DNA from: Bacteroidota bacterium
Lineage (GTDB): Bacteria; Bacteroidota; Ignavibacteria; Ignavibacteriales; SURF-24
Assembly: GCA_030706145.1 (NCBI GenBank)
Contig: JAUZPB010000011.1
Span: 1 to 64,000 of the forward strand
Length of the DNA: 64,000 nucleotides
Direction: 5' to 3'
Shown: positions 17,765-27,645 of the stretch, piece after piece
How the letters are laid out: each line of letters begins with the position of its first letter
Position numbering within the stretch: the first letter of the stretch is position 1
Translations under genes and position numbers: made by a program
Notes under the pieces: model-generated
Databases searched by the model: none
What the model was told of the DNA's origin: nothing
What the model saw: only the letters and a program-made list of their open reading frames with translations

Positions 17765-19864
17765 CTATTCTTTATTAACAGGTTTTTCTTCTGTCAACAA
17801 AGCTTTACGGCTAAGGCTCATTTTCCCATTTTCAATTTTTAGGAGCTTTACTTTAACAGTATCGCCTTCCTTGAAAAAGTCTGTTACCTTATTGACCTTT
17901 TTTGAGTCAATCTGCGAGATATGCAGAAGTCCTTCTTTTCCAGGCAAAATCTCAACAAATGCACCGAAATCCATTATTTTGATTATTTTACCCTCATAGA
18001 CCTCTCCAACCTCAGGAGTAGCCGTAAGTAATCTTATGTGTTCTTTACACTTTTTGGCACTTTCTCTGTTTGCAGCAGCGATGTTTACTGTACCATCTTC
18101 TTCAATATTAATATCCACGCCATATTGTTTCTGCAATCCCTGAACAGTCTTACCGCCAGGGCCAATTAGCAATCCAATTTGGTCAGTCTGAATCTTTATT
18201 GTGATCAGGCTTGGAGCAAAAGGAGAGATTGTTTCTCTTGGTTGGACAATAGCGTCATTCATTATTGAGAGAATATGAGCTCTTCCAAGTTTTGCCTGCT
18301 GAAGAGCAGTATCCATAATATCAAAGGAAATGCCCTGGATTTTTATATCCATTTGAATAGCGGTGATACCATCTGTACTACCAGCAACCTTAAAATCCAT
18401 ATCGCCCAGATGATCCTCATTACCAAGGATATCTGACAGGACTCTAAACTGATCACCTTCCTTTACCAATCCCATTGCAATACCAGCAACAGGTTTCTTA
18501 ATAGGAACGCCACCATCCATTAAGGCCAAAGTACCAGCACAAACAGTTGCCATGGACGAAGAGCCGTTAGACTCAAGAATATCCGAATTTAGTCTAATAG
18601 TATATGGGAACAAAGTCTCTTCAGGAATAACCTTTTTGATTGCTCTTTCAGCAAGGTTTCCATGACCAACTTCCCTTCTACCAACACCAGACATTTTTCC
18701 AACCTCACCAACAGAAAAAGGAGGGAAATTGTAATGGAGTAAGAACTTCTTAGTATATTCTTCCTGTAAGCCGTCAATTATCTGCTCATCATTTTTAGTG
18801 CCTAAAGTCAGAGTTGTTAAGCTTTGAGTTTCGCCACGAGTAAAGAGTGCAGATCCGTGAGTTCTTGGAAGCAGTCCAAGTTCAACGGTTATTGGTCTTA
18901 TCTGGGTTAAGTTACGTCCATCAAGTCTTAATCCTTCTTCAAGAATCCTATTTCTCATGAGTTCTTTTTCAATGTCATGAAGAATATTCTTAATTTCTGA
19001 TTCCTGTTCGGGATATTTTTCATTAAGAGCTTCAAGGACCAGCTTATTGAGTTCCTTATTTTTAGCTGAACGTTCTTCCTTTGCCAGAACAGTAGAAACG
19101 ATTTGCCGATATTTCTCATAAGCCAATTGTTTTACATCATTGACCAGATTCTCATCGACAGTCTTTTCCAGAACTTCTTTTTTAGGTTTACCGCATTCAG
19201 CGCGCAACTGGTTTTGCAGATCTACGAGCTTTTTGATCTCGACGTGGGCAAATTTGAGAGCTTCCAATAAATCGGCTTCGCTTATCTCATTTGCTTCACC
19301 TTCGACCATCATAATAGATGATTCAGTACCAGCGACAGTTATTTCCATATCGCTTAAGGCTATCTGCTGGTGAGTGGGGTTTACAATAAACTCATTATTT
19401 ATTCTGCCTACCCTAACTTCACCAATAGGCTCCAGAAATGGAATATTTGAAATTGCAAGAGCAGCTGAAGCACCGACAGCGCCTAAAACATCGGCATCAT
19501 TCTCGTTATCAAAAGAATAAACCAGAGCTACTACCTGTGTTTCGTTCTTAAAAGATTTTGGGAACAGTGGACGAATAGGTCTATCGATAAGCCTAGAGCT
19601 TAAGATTTCCTTTTCTGAAGGTTTACCTTCACGTTTGAAAAAGCCGCCTGGAATTTTTCCTGCAGCTGAAGATTTTTCTCTATATTCAACCGAAAGAGGA
19701 AAGAAGTCCTGATCTTCTTTAGCTTCTTCAGCAGCTACAGCAGTAACAAGTACCATAGTGTCACCATAGCGTACCATAACGGCACCATTAGCTTGTTTAG
19801 CGTATCTGCCGGTTTCAATCGATAGGATTTTTCCCCCAATTTCGACTTCTTTTTTAAATACCAT
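17765..19864 (-). CDS. pnp: Polyribonucleotide nucleotidyltransferase (PNPase)
   Basis: The 699-residue protein has two RNase PH-like halves (about 1-230 and 310-545), a KH domain with IGLLIGPGGKTVQG (about residue 560) and a C-terminal S1 domain (YEGKIIKIMDFGAFVEILPG). It degrades RNA 3' to 5' by phosphorolysis. The Asp-rich catalytic site of the second half is visible in GDMDFKVAGSTDGITAIQMD. It begins 11 bases after rpsO, the order conserved across bacteria. Confidence 0.97.
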   Translation of the reverse strand: MVFKKEVEIGGKILSIETGRYAKQANGAVMVRYGDTMVLVTAVAAEEAKEDQDFFPLSVEYREKSSAAGKIPGGFFKREGKPSEKEILSSRLIDRPIRPLFPKSFKNETQVVALVYSFDNENDADVLGAVGASAALAISNIPFLEPIGEVRVGRINNEFIVNPTHQQIALSDMEITVAGTESSIMMVEGEANEISEADLLEALKFAHVEIKKLVDLQNQLRAECGKPKKEVLEKTVDENLVNDVKQLAYEKYRQIVSTVLAKEERSAKNKELNKLVLEALNEKYPEQESEIKNILHDIEKELMRNRILEEGLRLDGRNLTQIRPITVELGLLPRTHGSALFTRGETQSLTTLTLGTKNDEQIIDGLQEEYTKKFLLHYNFPPFSVGEVGKMSGVGRREVGHGNLAERAIKKVIPEETLFPYTIRLNSDILESNGSSSMATVCAGTLALMDGGVPIKKPVAGIAMGLVKEGDQFRVLSDILGNEDHLGDMDFKVAGSTDGITAIQMDIKIQGISFDIMDTALQQAKLGRAHILSIMNDAIVQPRETISPFAPSLITIKIQTDQIGLLIGPGGKTVQGLQKQYGVDINIEEDGTVNIAAANRESAKKCKEHIRLLTATPEVGEVYEGKIIKIMDFGAFVEILPGKEGLLHISQIDSKKVNKVTDFFKEGDTVKVKLLKIENGKMSLSRKALLTEEKPVNKE

Positions 19865-19875
19865 TTAAATTGACC

Positions 19876-20145
19876 TTACTTTCTAATGTTTAATTCTTTG
19901 ATTATTGTTCTGTATCTGTTAATGTCTTTAGCTGCTAAATAATCCAATAATCTGCGCCTTTTACCAACTAACATCATAAGACCGCGACGGGAATGATGAT
20001 CCTTTTTATGATCAGAAAAGTGAGTTGTAAGGTCGTTGATCCTTTTCGTTAATATAGCAATCTGAACTTCAGCTGTACCGCTGTCTTTTTCATTTTTACC
20101 ATACTTTTTGACTAATTCAAGCTTGTCTTCTTTAGTAACTGCCAT
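19876..20145 (-). CDS. rpsO: 30S ribosomal protein S15
   Basis: The 89-residue protein is the normal length of S15, with the conserved core [37 protein letters not shown] and the C-terminal [13 protein letters not shown]15 binds 16S rRNA early in small-subunit assembly. It lies between ribF (52-base gap) and pnp. In other bacteria S15 represses its own translation through a leader structure, but I see no clear equivalent in the short gap. Confidence 0.97.
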   Translation of the reverse strand: MAVTKEDKLELVKKYGKNEKDSGTAEVQIAILTKRINDLTTHFSDHKKDHHSRRGLMMLVGKRRRLLDYLAAKDINRYRTIIKELNIRK

Positions 20146-20197
20146 TTTTGTTTGACTCCAATTAAGTTATACGATGTAATTCCAGAATTAACCGGAA

Positions 20198-21136
20198 TTA
20201 ATTATTTAAGTAATTTACAATTTCGAGTGCCTTTTTCTTATCAGTTTCCAACTGTTCGACCAAAGCATCCTTAGAATCGAATTTTTTTTCTTCGCGTAAT
20301 TTTTTTATTACCTCAACTGTAAGATTTTCCCCGTAAACATCCCTGTTAAAATTAAAGATATAAACTTCTATAACTAATTCAACAGTATCGCCAAATGTTG
20401 GGCGCATACCAATGTTCATTATACCATAAAAACTTTCACTGTTCAAGAAGAGTTTCACAAGATAAACTCCACGAGCAGGGATCATCTTATGTTTGTTATT
20501 TACGGCAATATTTACAGTTGGGAAACCTAAAGTCCTTCCTCTCATAGCTCCTTTAACGACGCTGCCAGAGAAGGAGTAATTTCTTCCAAGATATTTATTC
20601 GTTCTCTCGATATCACCATCAACAAGAGCATGTCTTATTTTTGTGCTGCTAATAGCATCCTGGTCGACTTTTACAGCATAGACAGGAGTAACCATAAAAC
20701 CAAAGGTGTCTCCAAGTTCACGAAGTTTGTTTTCATCTCCGCCCCTATCGCGACCGATCCTATGGTCATAGCCAATTACAAGTTCCTTTATTCCTATCTT
20801 ATCAACAATTATCTGCTGAATAAATTCATCTGATGTCATTCTTGAGAATTCAGGTGTAAAGTTAATAACCAGTACATTATCGACGCCTGATTTTTCAATC
20901 AAATCCAGTTTTTCCTGGAGTGTAGTCAAAAGTTTCAAATCAAAATCTTTTGAAAGCACACTTCGCGGATGGGGCTCAAAAGTAATAAGAAAACTGCGAG
21001 CGTTTGACTTTTTTGCCTCGATAACCAAATGATCAACTATCTGTTGATGGCCTTTATGAAAGCCATCAAACGTTCCAATTGTAAGAACTGTAGATTCTTC
21101 TTTATTTACCTCATTTATGTCGTAAAATATATTCAT
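20198..21136 (-). CDS. ribF: Bifunctional riboflavin kinase / FAD synthetase
   Basis: The 312-residue protein has an N-terminal FMN adenylyltransferase domain with TIGTFDGFHKGHQQI (about residues 20-34) and the ISSTKIR motif. A C-terminal riboflavin kinase domain follows with GRTLGFPTVNI and GVYLVKL. It makes FMN and then FAD from riboflavin. Its position between truB and rpsO is usual. An unpaired-tail hairpin (GCTAAAATT, 21182-21203) lies in the gap from truB but has no T-tract, so transcription probably continues through. Confidence 0.94.
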   Translation of the reverse strand: MNIFYDINEVNKEESTVLTIGTFDGFHKGHQQIVDHLVIEAKKSNARSFLITFEPHPRSVLSKDFDLKLLTTLQEKLDLIEKSGVDNVLVINFTPEFSRMTSDEFIQQIIVDKIGIKELVIGYDHRIGRDRGGDENKLRELGDTFGFMVTPVYAVKVDQDAISSTKIRHALVDGDIERTNKYLGRNYSFSGSVVKGAMRGRTLGFPTVNIAVNNKHKMIPARGVYLVKLFLNSESFYGIMNIGMRPTFGDTVELVIEVYIFNFNRDVYGENLTVEVIKKLREEKKFDSKDALVEQLETDKKKALEIVNYLNN

Positions 21137-21242
21137 CTATTCAACAAAAAAATCAAAGTTAATTAATATACAGCTTTTTTGGCTAAAATTAAACAATTTT
21201 AGCAATTCCCCATAGGTCTAGTTTACCAGATAAAAAAAACGA

Positions 21243-21962
21243 TCAATTATTCTTAACACCAAAGCAGTCCACAAATTCATCAATAGTAAAGGCCTGGCTT
21301 ACATCATAATTACCGATACGAGTTCTTCTTAGGGCACTTAAAAACGCTCCACATCCAAGTTTTTCGCCAAAATCGTGTGCAATGACCCTAATATATGTTC
21401 CTTTAGAACAGGTAATTTCAAAATGCACATCTGGAAGTTCAATCTTAGTAAGTTCAAACTTAGAGACGTTAACAGTTCTAGGTTCTCTCTTTAATTCAAT
21501 ACCCTTACGGGCATATTTATAAAGTGACTTTCCCTTAAATTTGACGGCAGAATACATGGGAGGAATTTGTTGAATATCGCCAAGGAAGCAATCTCTGGTG
21601 CAATAGATGTCAGATTCAGTAATTCCCTCAATTCCCTTTTCTTCAATAAATTCACTTTCAGAATCCATGGATAAAGTTTTTTTCCCAAGCGTAATGATGC
21701 CAGTATAAGTCTTTATCTGATCCTGAAAGGAGCTGATTTCTTTTGTTTTCTTTCCTGTACAGATAATCAGAAGTCCAGTTGCTTTTGGGTCGAGGGTACC
21801 GGCGTGTCCGGCTTTTTTAATTCCTACAGCTTTACGAATCTTATAGATTACGTTAAAGGATGACTTATTTAAAGATTTATCTATTAAAATAACTTCACCT
21901 TTTTCAAAATCAGCCGCAGATAAGTCAAACTGGGAATTATCAACTGTCGTTTTGGTTATCAT
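21243..21962 (-). CDS. truB: tRNA pseudouridine(55) synthase
   Basis: TruB converts U55 in the T-loop of tRNA to pseudouridine. The catalytic aspartate is in HAGTLDPKATGLL, and later conserved blocks include QIPPMYSAVKFKGKSLYKYA and CSKGTYIRVIAHDFG. I use the ATG at 21960-21962 (239 residues), inside the end of rbfA (23-base overlap) and preceded by a GAGAACGATAAG stretch. The longer open frame would add 26 basic residues foreign to the family. Confidence 0.93.
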   Translation of the reverse strand: MITKTTVDNSQFDLSAADFEKGEVILIDKSLNKSSFNVIYKIRKAVGIKKAGHAGTLDPKATGLLIICTGKKTKEISSFQDQIKTYTGIITLGKKTLSMDSESEFIEEKGIEGITESDIYCTRDCFLGDIQQIPPMYSAVKFKGKSLYKYARKGIELKREPRTVNVSKFELTKIELPDVHFEITCSKGTYIRVIAHDFGEKLGCGAFLSALRRTRIGNYDVSQAFTIDEFVDCFGVKNN

Positions 21963-22314
21963 TATTGTTCTTATCGTTCTCTTTGTTAATTTGTCTAAAA
22001 AGATTTTCCATCTTTTCGACATAATCAGTGGTATCATCAATAAAAAAGCTTAATTCGGGGATAAAGCGCATTTTTATTCTATGCGCTAATTCACCTCTAA
22101 TAAGTCCTTTTACTTCATTAATTCTGGCCAGGACAATTTTCCTATTTTCCTTTTCCAAGACAGAAAAATATATTTTTGCAATTTTTAAGTCAGGGCTCAG
22201 CTTAACATCTGTAATAGTAATAAATCCAAGGGCAGGATCTTTCAATTTGTGTATAAAGATCCAACTAATTTCCTCTTTGATTAAGCGAGAAACTTTATCA
22301 ATTCTATAAGACAT
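21940..22314 (-). CDS. rbfA: 30S ribosome-binding factor A
   Basis: RbfA binds the immature 30S subunit and helps 16S 5'-end maturation. The family start MSYRIDKVSRLIKEEIS is at ATG 22312-22314, giving 124 residues, with blocks LGFITITDVKLSPDLKIAKIYF and MRFIPELSFFIDDTTDY. An AGAG sequence precedes this ATG; the open frame extends 31 codons further upstream without family resemblance. A short Asn/Asp-rich tail ends the protein inside the truB start. Confidence 0.92.
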   Translation of the reverse strand: MSYRIDKVSRLIKEEISWIFIHKLKDPALGFITITDVKLSPDLKIAKIYFSVLEKENRKIVLARINEVKGLIRGELAHRIKMRFIPELSFFIDDTTDYVEKMENLFRQINKENDKNNNDNQNDS

Positions 22315-22415
22315 TTCAACTCTACTTTCTAAAAAAGCATAAGTAGTTATATATAAAGAAATTGCAGAATCCCCAAAATATCGAAATAAAAATGGGAAGT
22401 TCTGCAATTAAAAAA

Positions 22416-25400
22416 CTATGCTAATTTCTTTTTAGTTTCTACAAGCTTATAAGCTTCAATAATATCACCAACTTTAATATCGTTGAAGTTATTAAGGTTA
22501 AGGCCGCATTCATAGCCAGCATCAACTTCACGTACGTCATCTTTAAATCTTCTAAGGGAAGCTAATTCACCTTCAAAAACGACAATTCCCTGGCGTATAA
22601 GGCGGACTTTATTAGTTCTTGTAACCTTTCCTTCCTGGACATAGCAACCAGCGATAGTGCCGACCTTAGGAACCTTAAAGATTTCTCTAATTTCGATTGT
22701 TGCTACAATTTCCTCAGAAATTACAGGAGAGAGCAGACCTTCAAGAGCCGATTTAACTTCGTTTATTGCATCATAAATGACATTATAAAGTCTTATGTCA
22801 ACCTTTTCATTTTCAGCCAGTTTGCGGGCATTTAAGTTCGGGCGAACGTGGAATCCAATGATAATAGCACTCGAAGCAGCGGCAAGAAGGACATCACCTT
22901 CAGAGATACCACCGACTCCCTTGTGGATTACACGTACGATTACCTCTTCGTTTGAGAGTTTCATTAAAGAATCAGATAAAGCCTCAACAGAACCGTCGAC
23001 GTCACCTTTAACAATAAGAGGGAGTTCTTTAATACCGCCCATGCTAATTTGGTGAGCAATTTCATCGAGTGTAATATGGTGGATCTGTCTTTGATCCTGC
23101 TCCCTTTTGAGTTGCTGTCTCTTAATACTAATTTCCCTTGCATCCCTTTCTGACTTAACAGCAACAAACGTATCACCTGCCTGTGGAGCCCCTTCAAAGC
23201 CAAGGACAAGAACAGGAGTAGCCGGAGGTGCAACTGAAATTTTTCTATTACGTTCATCAAACATAGCTCTGACACGGCCGTGATGGACGCCTGCAACAAA
23301 TGGGTCACCAATTTTCAAAGTTCCTTTTGCGACCAAAATTGTTCCAGTAATACCTCTTCCCTTATCTAGCTGAGATTCGATTACAGTACCACGGGCAAGT
23401 CTATCAGGGTTAGCCTTCAGCTCAAGTACTTCAGCTTCAAGCAAGATCTTTTCAAGCAATTCTTCTATATTAAGTCCTGCTTTTGCAGATATTTCGACGC
23501 ATTGATAACGGCCGCCCCAATCTTCAACCAGGATGTTACGGTCTGCCAATTGTTGTCTTATTTTATCTGGATTTGCGCCAGGTTTATCAATTTTATTAAT
23601 TGCAATAATAATTGGTACGCCTGCAGCCTGAGCATGGTTAATAGCCTCGACGGTCTGCGGCATTACAGCATCATCTGCTGCTACAATAAGCACAACGATA
23701 TCTGTAATACTAGCTCCTCTGGCCCTCATAGCCGTAAAAGCTTCATGACCCGGGGTATCAAGGAACGTAATATATTTTCCCTCAGCAACTTCGACCTGAT
23801 AAGCGCCAATATGTTGAGTAATACCACCAGCCTCACCTGCAACAACATTTGTTGAACGTATTCTATCAAGAAGAGAAGTTTTACCATGGTCGACGTGACC
23901 CATTATAGTAACAACAGGTGGGCGAGATTTTAAAGATTCAACCGAATCCTGTATATCTTCAAGTTCTTCAGAAGTATATTCTTGTTCAAATTCGACTTCA
24001 AATCCAAATTCATCTGCAACTAGAGTAATTGTATCAATATCAAGCCTCTGATTAATAGAGACCATAATACCAAGACCAATGCACTTAGCAATTACGTCAC
24101 TTACAGATACACTCATAAGGTTAGCGAGTTCATTTACTGCAATAAACTCTGTAACCTTCAGTTTACTTTTTTCTGCCTGCTCGACCTCTAACCTTCTTTC
24201 CTGCTCTTCCTGCTTTTCTTTCTTTTTCTTCTTTCTTTGGTTAGCTCTTTCAGCAATAGCTGAATCTTCCATGCTAAGAAGAGTTCTTTTAATGGCTTCG
24301 TCAACATCACGTTTATCAATTTCTACACGTTTGAATTTCTTTTTCTTAGTTGCAGAAGTATCTTCAACCGGAGACTCTGTACCTTTAATCTTCTTTTTTG
24401 CCTTCGGTTTTTTCTTTTTCTTTTTCAGATTCTGTTTGTCGTCATTAAGATCCTGCGAAACACCACGGCCTCCAGCAGCTTGTTCAGCAGGTCTGATTCT
24501 AGGAGAAGTAGTACCGTCGGTTCTGTTTCTAGAATCTGGTCTTTCACGTCTTTGATCAGATGGACCAGCAGATCTATCCTCACTTTTTGGACGGCCAGCA
24601 TCGCTTCGATTTCTATCTCCCCTACCCTTTTCTACAGGTTTTGGTCTTTCTGCTTTCTTTTTATGGGCATCAAGATCAATTTTACCTACAATAGTAAGTC
24701 CCTTGTTATTAGCAAGTTCACGTTCGGTTCTAGTCTTAAAGACTTTAACTTCTATTTCATCAGTCTGTAGCAGCGGTTCAGCCGGAGTTTCTGGTTCCTT
24801 AGAAACCGGTTCAGTTTGAGCGACCGGAGCAGGTTCTTTGATTTCAGGTTTCGGCTCTGGTTTCACCTCTTCTTTACTAACTTCTTCAACCGGTTGTGAT
24901 GGTAGCGGCACAGAAGGAGGAGTTGTAGGTGGTACTGGAGTAACTGCAGGAGTTGAATCCTCTACAGTTTTAACCACTTCCGGTTCAACTTCTTTAACAA
25001 CAGGTATTTCAGCAACCTCAGAAGGTAATTGAACAGTAGTAGGAGTAGTAGGTTCCTCAACAACTGTTTCTTCTTCAGCTTTAGGTGAAGGTGTAAGCTC
25101 AGTTTCTACTGTTTCTTCCTGGCCAATTTCTTCAACTGTCTCTATTTCAGGAGCAGTATCAGTAATTGGTTCACCAATCTCTTGTTCAAAGGCCTGGAAA
25201 GGTTCGACCACCTTTTCGGCATCTGCTGCAAGTTTTTCCTCTTTTGGAGCTGCACTACCTTCTTCAATCTTTTCAGATCTTTTCTTGTTAAATTCAGATA
25301 TTTTCTGGTAATGCTTTTCAGCCTTTTCAATATCCTTTTTGAAATGGTTAGCAATATCAGACATCATCTCATCAGAAAGAGGAGACATATGTGATTTCAC

Positions 25401-25508
25401 ATCATATCCCTTTTTTCTGAGGAACTCTACAAGAGAATCCGCTGAAAGATTATACTCCGCTGCAAACTTATAAATTCTTAATTTTTTAGATTTTACTTCT
25501 TCGGTCAT
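22416..25508 (-). CDS. infB: Translation initiation factor IF-2
   Basis: At 1030 residues this is a long IF-2. It has the N-terminal IF2-N domain (IYKFAAEYNLSADSLVEFL), a long low-complexity segment rich in Pro, Glu, Thr and Val (about 80-255), Lys-rich tracts (about 350-375 and 425), a second IF2-N domain, then the GTPase with GHVDHGKT (about residue 534), DTPGHEAF and NKID, and the C-terminal initiator-tRNA binding domains. It delivers fMet-tRNA to the 30S subunit. The linker composition is typical for the group. It follows nusA directly. Confidence 0.97.
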   Translation of the reverse strand: MTEEVKSKKLRIYKFAAEYNLSADSLVEFLRKKGYDVKSHMSPLSDEMMSDIANHFKKDIEKAEKHYQKISEFNKKRSEKIEEGSAAPKEEKLAADAEKVVEPFQAFEQEIGEPITDTAPEIETVEEIGQEETVETELTPSPKAEEETVVEEPTTPTTVQLPSEVAEIPVVKEVEPEVVKTVEDSTPAVTPVPPTTPPSVPLPSQPVEEVSKEEVKPEPKPEIKEPAPVAQTEPVSKEPETPAEPLLQTDEIEVKVFKTRTERELANNKGLTIVGKIDLDAHKKKAERPKPVEKGRGDRNRSDAGRPKSEDRSAGPSDQRRERPDSRNRTDGTTSPRIRPAEQAAGGRGVSQDLNDDKQNLKKKKKKPKAKKKIKGTESPVEDTSATKKKKFKRVEIDKRDVDEAIKRTLLSMEDSAIAERANQRKKKKKEKQEEQERRLEVEQAEKSKLKVTEFIAVNELANLMSVSVSDVIAKCIGLGIMVSINQRLDIDTITLVADEFGFEVEFEQEYTSEELEDIQDSVESLKSRPPVVTIMGHVDHGKTSLLDRIRSTNVVAGEAGGITQHIGAYQVEVAEGKYITFLDTPGHEAFTAMRARGASITDIVVLIVAADDAVMPQTVEAINHAQAAGVPIIIAINKIDKPGANPDKIRQQLADRNILVEDWGGRYQCVEISAKAGLNIEELLEKILLEAEVLELKANPDRLARGTVIESQLDKGRGITGTILVAKGTLKIGDPFVAGVHHGRVRAMFDERNRKISVAPPATPVLVLGFEGAPQAGDTFVAVKSERDAREISIKRQQLKREQDQRQIHHITLDEIAHQISMGGIKELPLIVKGDVDGSVEALSDSLMKLSNEEVIVRVIHKGVGGISEGDVLLAAASSAIIIGFHVRPNLNARKLAENEKVDIRLYNVIYDAINEVKSALEGLLSPVISEEIVATIEIREIFKVPKVGTIAGCYVQEGKVTRTNKVRLIRQGIVVFEGELASLRRFKDDVREVDAGYECGLNLNNFNDIKVGDIIEAYKLVETKKKLA

Positions 25509-25534
25509 AATTCTGAAAACCTGTTTTTAAAATT

Positions 25535-26782
25535 CTATTCTTCCTCTTCAAATTGACCTTTAATTATGTCAATTATTTCGGCAATCTTATCGTCATCAAA
25601 ATCTTCAATTTCTTTTAATTTTTCTGGACCTGCCTTTAGAACTTCCAGTGCTGTATCATAGCGGTGATTAATCAAAATTTCATAAACATCTGCGCCGAGT
25701 TCTTCTTTAATATCAATTAGTTCAATATCTTCCTCGTATTCTTCATATGGCTTTTCTTCTCTTAAGACTTCTATTTCATATCCAGTAAGTTTCATTGCAA
25801 GGCGGATATTGATACCATTTCTACCAACTATCATAGAGATCTGGTCGCTATCGGCAACTACGGTACATTTTTTAGTTTTTGTATCAACGACGATCGATTT
25901 TAACTTGGCAGGAGCAAGAGCTCTTTGAATATAAAGTTCCGGATCATCAGAGAAGCTGATAACGTCAATGTTCTCGTTACTAAGCTCACGGACTATGGCA
26001 TGAATTCTAACTCCTTTCATTCCAACGCATGCACCCACAGCATCAATTCTATTATCCTGTGATTCAACAGCAACTTTAGCTCTTTCGCCGGGTTCGCGAG
26101 CAATGCCCTTAATATCAATTACTCCGTCATAGATTTCGGGGATTTCTATTTCGAAGAGTCTTCTCAAGAAGAGGTTATCTCCTCTTGAAATAATTACAAC
26201 AGGTCCATTAGGAGTTTTCTTAACCTCTTTGACTATAGCCCTTAAGGTTTCTCCTTTTCTATATTTTTCTCTAGGGATCTGTTCATTACGAGGCAAAAGG
26301 AGTTCATTTTTGTTGTGGTTGATCAAAATATCATTTTTTCTGACCTGATATATATCACCAACTACAATTTCACCTACCATATCATTATATTCATTAAAGA
26401 CAATATCTTTTTCCAATTCTCTTATCTTTTGGTTCAGGCTCTGTCTGGCCAGGTTAATGAGTCTTCTTCCAAAGGAGAGTAACTCAAGTCTTTCAGGATA
26501 GACCTCGCCAACCTCAAGTTCATCCTCATTACCCTTAGCATTTACTTCATCAATGCTAATCTCAGTAGCGGGATTCATTACGGTGTCAACTATTTCACGC
26601 TCAAGGAATATTTCAATATCACCTTTATCCATGTTTACGACGACACTAAAATTCGCATCATTTCCATATTTCTTTTTGACCATGATACCGAATATTTCTT
26701 CGATAATACCTGCTAAAACGTCTTTATCTATGCTCTTTTCCCTAACCATCTGGGCAAAAGATTCAACTATCTCAGCATTCAT
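25535..26782 (-). CDS. nusA: Transcription termination/antitermination factor NusA
   Basis: The 415-residue protein has the N-terminal RNA polymerase-binding domain, an S1 domain (about 135-200), two KH domains including GACVGMKGVRIHAIVREL and MIVGRNGINIRLAMKLTGYEI, and one short C-terminal helical repeat ending in acidic residues. It modulates pausing, termination and rRNA antitermination. It lies between rimP and infB, the order seen in most bacteria. Confidence 0.96.
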   Translation of the reverse strand: MNAEIVESFAQMVREKSIDKDVLAGIIEEIFGIMVKKKYGNDANFSVVVNMDKGDIEIFLEREIVDTVMNPATEISIDEVNAKGNEDELEVGEVYPERLELLSFGRRLINLARQSLNQKIRELEKDIVFNEYNDMVGEIVVGDIYQVRKNDILINHNKNELLLPRNEQIPREKYRKGETLRAIVKEVKKTPNGPVVIISRGDNLFLRRLFEIEIPEIYDGVIDIKGIAREPGERAKVAVESQDNRIDAVGACVGMKGVRIHAIVRELSNENIDVISFSDDPELYIQRALAPAKLKSIVVDTKTKKCTVVADSDQISMIVGRNGINIRLAMKLTGYEIEVLREEKPYEEYEEDIELIDIKEELGADVYEILINHRYDTALEVLKAGPEKLKEIEDFDDDKIAEIIDIIKGQFEEEE

Positions 26783-26801
26783 TTTTAGTTTTCCTCCGTA
26801 A

Positions 26802-27425
26802 TCAAAAACTAATTAAAACACGTGCGGTTTTAATATTATTAAAGTTAATTTTTGTTTCTGAATTGTTTAAGCTAAATATCAGCGATTGACCCTCGATGCG
26901 CAAGAGCTTTCCGGTAATCTTTTGTGTTTTAATGCTCTTAGACTTCTGAATTCCCGCCTTTGAATCTCCGAGTACATTTTTCCGAATTTCTCCAGTTTTT
27001 GAATTCACATCAGCCAAGTCATTATTGCCTGGAAGATGTTTTTCAGCGGATTGCTTCAGATCGGAGTTTATTTCTGCAGATTGTTGTTGTTCCGTCTCGT
27101 TACTACTATCTTTTAACAAAAGTTCAAATTTTCTGTTAATATGCTTAGGGAACTGCTCTAGAAACTTAAGAGGTCTGTCAATGCCAGGGGAAGATACATC
27201 CAAGCGATACTTTGAGCTAATCAGATCAGAAGATTCGATAATGGTAGCTACTTCAGAGCTCATCAGTGCACATTCATCAATAGTCACACCCTTTAGACTA
27301 TCGATAAAAATTTCGACAATACGATTCCTGTTATCCCCTTTAAGCGACACTTCAATAAGCAAAAAGCCTAGTTTTTCAGCAACTTGTTCTGCTATTTGTG
27401 TAATATTTTTTTGTAATGGATTCAT
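26802..27425 (-). CDS. rimP: Ribosome maturation factor RimP with an extra insert
   Basis: RimP aids 30S assembly. The N-terminal domain is normal (LGFLLIEVSLKGDNRNRIVEIFIDS in two blocks, then DVSSPGIDRPLK at about residues 79-90). The C-terminal SH3-like domain is split: a polar insert of about 50 residues, rich in Ser, Asn, Gln, Lys and Asp (about 110-165), separates RKFELLLK from ITGKLLRIEGQSLIFSL. This brings the length to 207 instead of about 150. The frame is open throughout, so it is an insert and not a frameshift. A terminator-like hairpin precedes the start. Confidence 0.88.
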   Translation of the reverse strand: MNPLQKNITQIAEQVAEKLGFLLIEVSLKGDNRNRIVEIFIDSLKGVTIDECALMSSEVATIIESSDLISSKYRLDVSSPGIDRPLKFLEQFPKHINRKFELLLKDSSNETEQQQSAEINSDLKQSAEKHLPGNNDLADVNSKTGEIRKNVLGDSKAGIQKSKSIKTQKITGKLLRIEGQSLIFSLNNSETKINFNNIKTARVLISF

Positions 27426-27436
27426 ATAAATAAAAA

Positions 27437-27454
27437 TCGCCCTTAAAAGGGCGA
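27437..27454 (-). terminator. Terminator-like hairpin 12 bases before the rimP start
   Basis: TCGCCCTT (27437-27444) pairs with AAGGGCGA (27447-27454). Read on the minus strand, the stem is followed immediately by TTTTTATTTAT and then the rimP ATG. Sequence alone shows an intrinsic-terminator shape in the leader of a large operon, so it could attenuate readthrough into rimP-nusA-infB or end an upstream transcript. No RNA gene was recognised upstream of it. Confidence 0.6.
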
Positions 27455-27645
27455 ATCAGTGTTTGTAAAGTAACATTATTTCCATGAATTAGCAAGTCAT
27501 TTCGAAAAAAAGAATTATGCAATCGATAATTTTCAGAGAAACTTCAAGTAAAAATGATTCAAAAGATCCATTCCGGCACATATTAGCAACCGGGGAAATC
27601 TATTCCCAGTAAATAAAACTTCTAAACGTTCAGAAATCGTATAAA

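Noticed and set aside
21182-21203. Hairpin GCTAAAATT between truB and ribF
   Set aside because: It has a good 9-base stem but no T-run on either strand, so it is not called a terminator.
24079-24555. 158-codon plus-strand open frame inside infB
   Set aside because: Its Phe/Ser runs are the antisense of the Lys/Glu tracts of IF-2, so it is a composition shadow.
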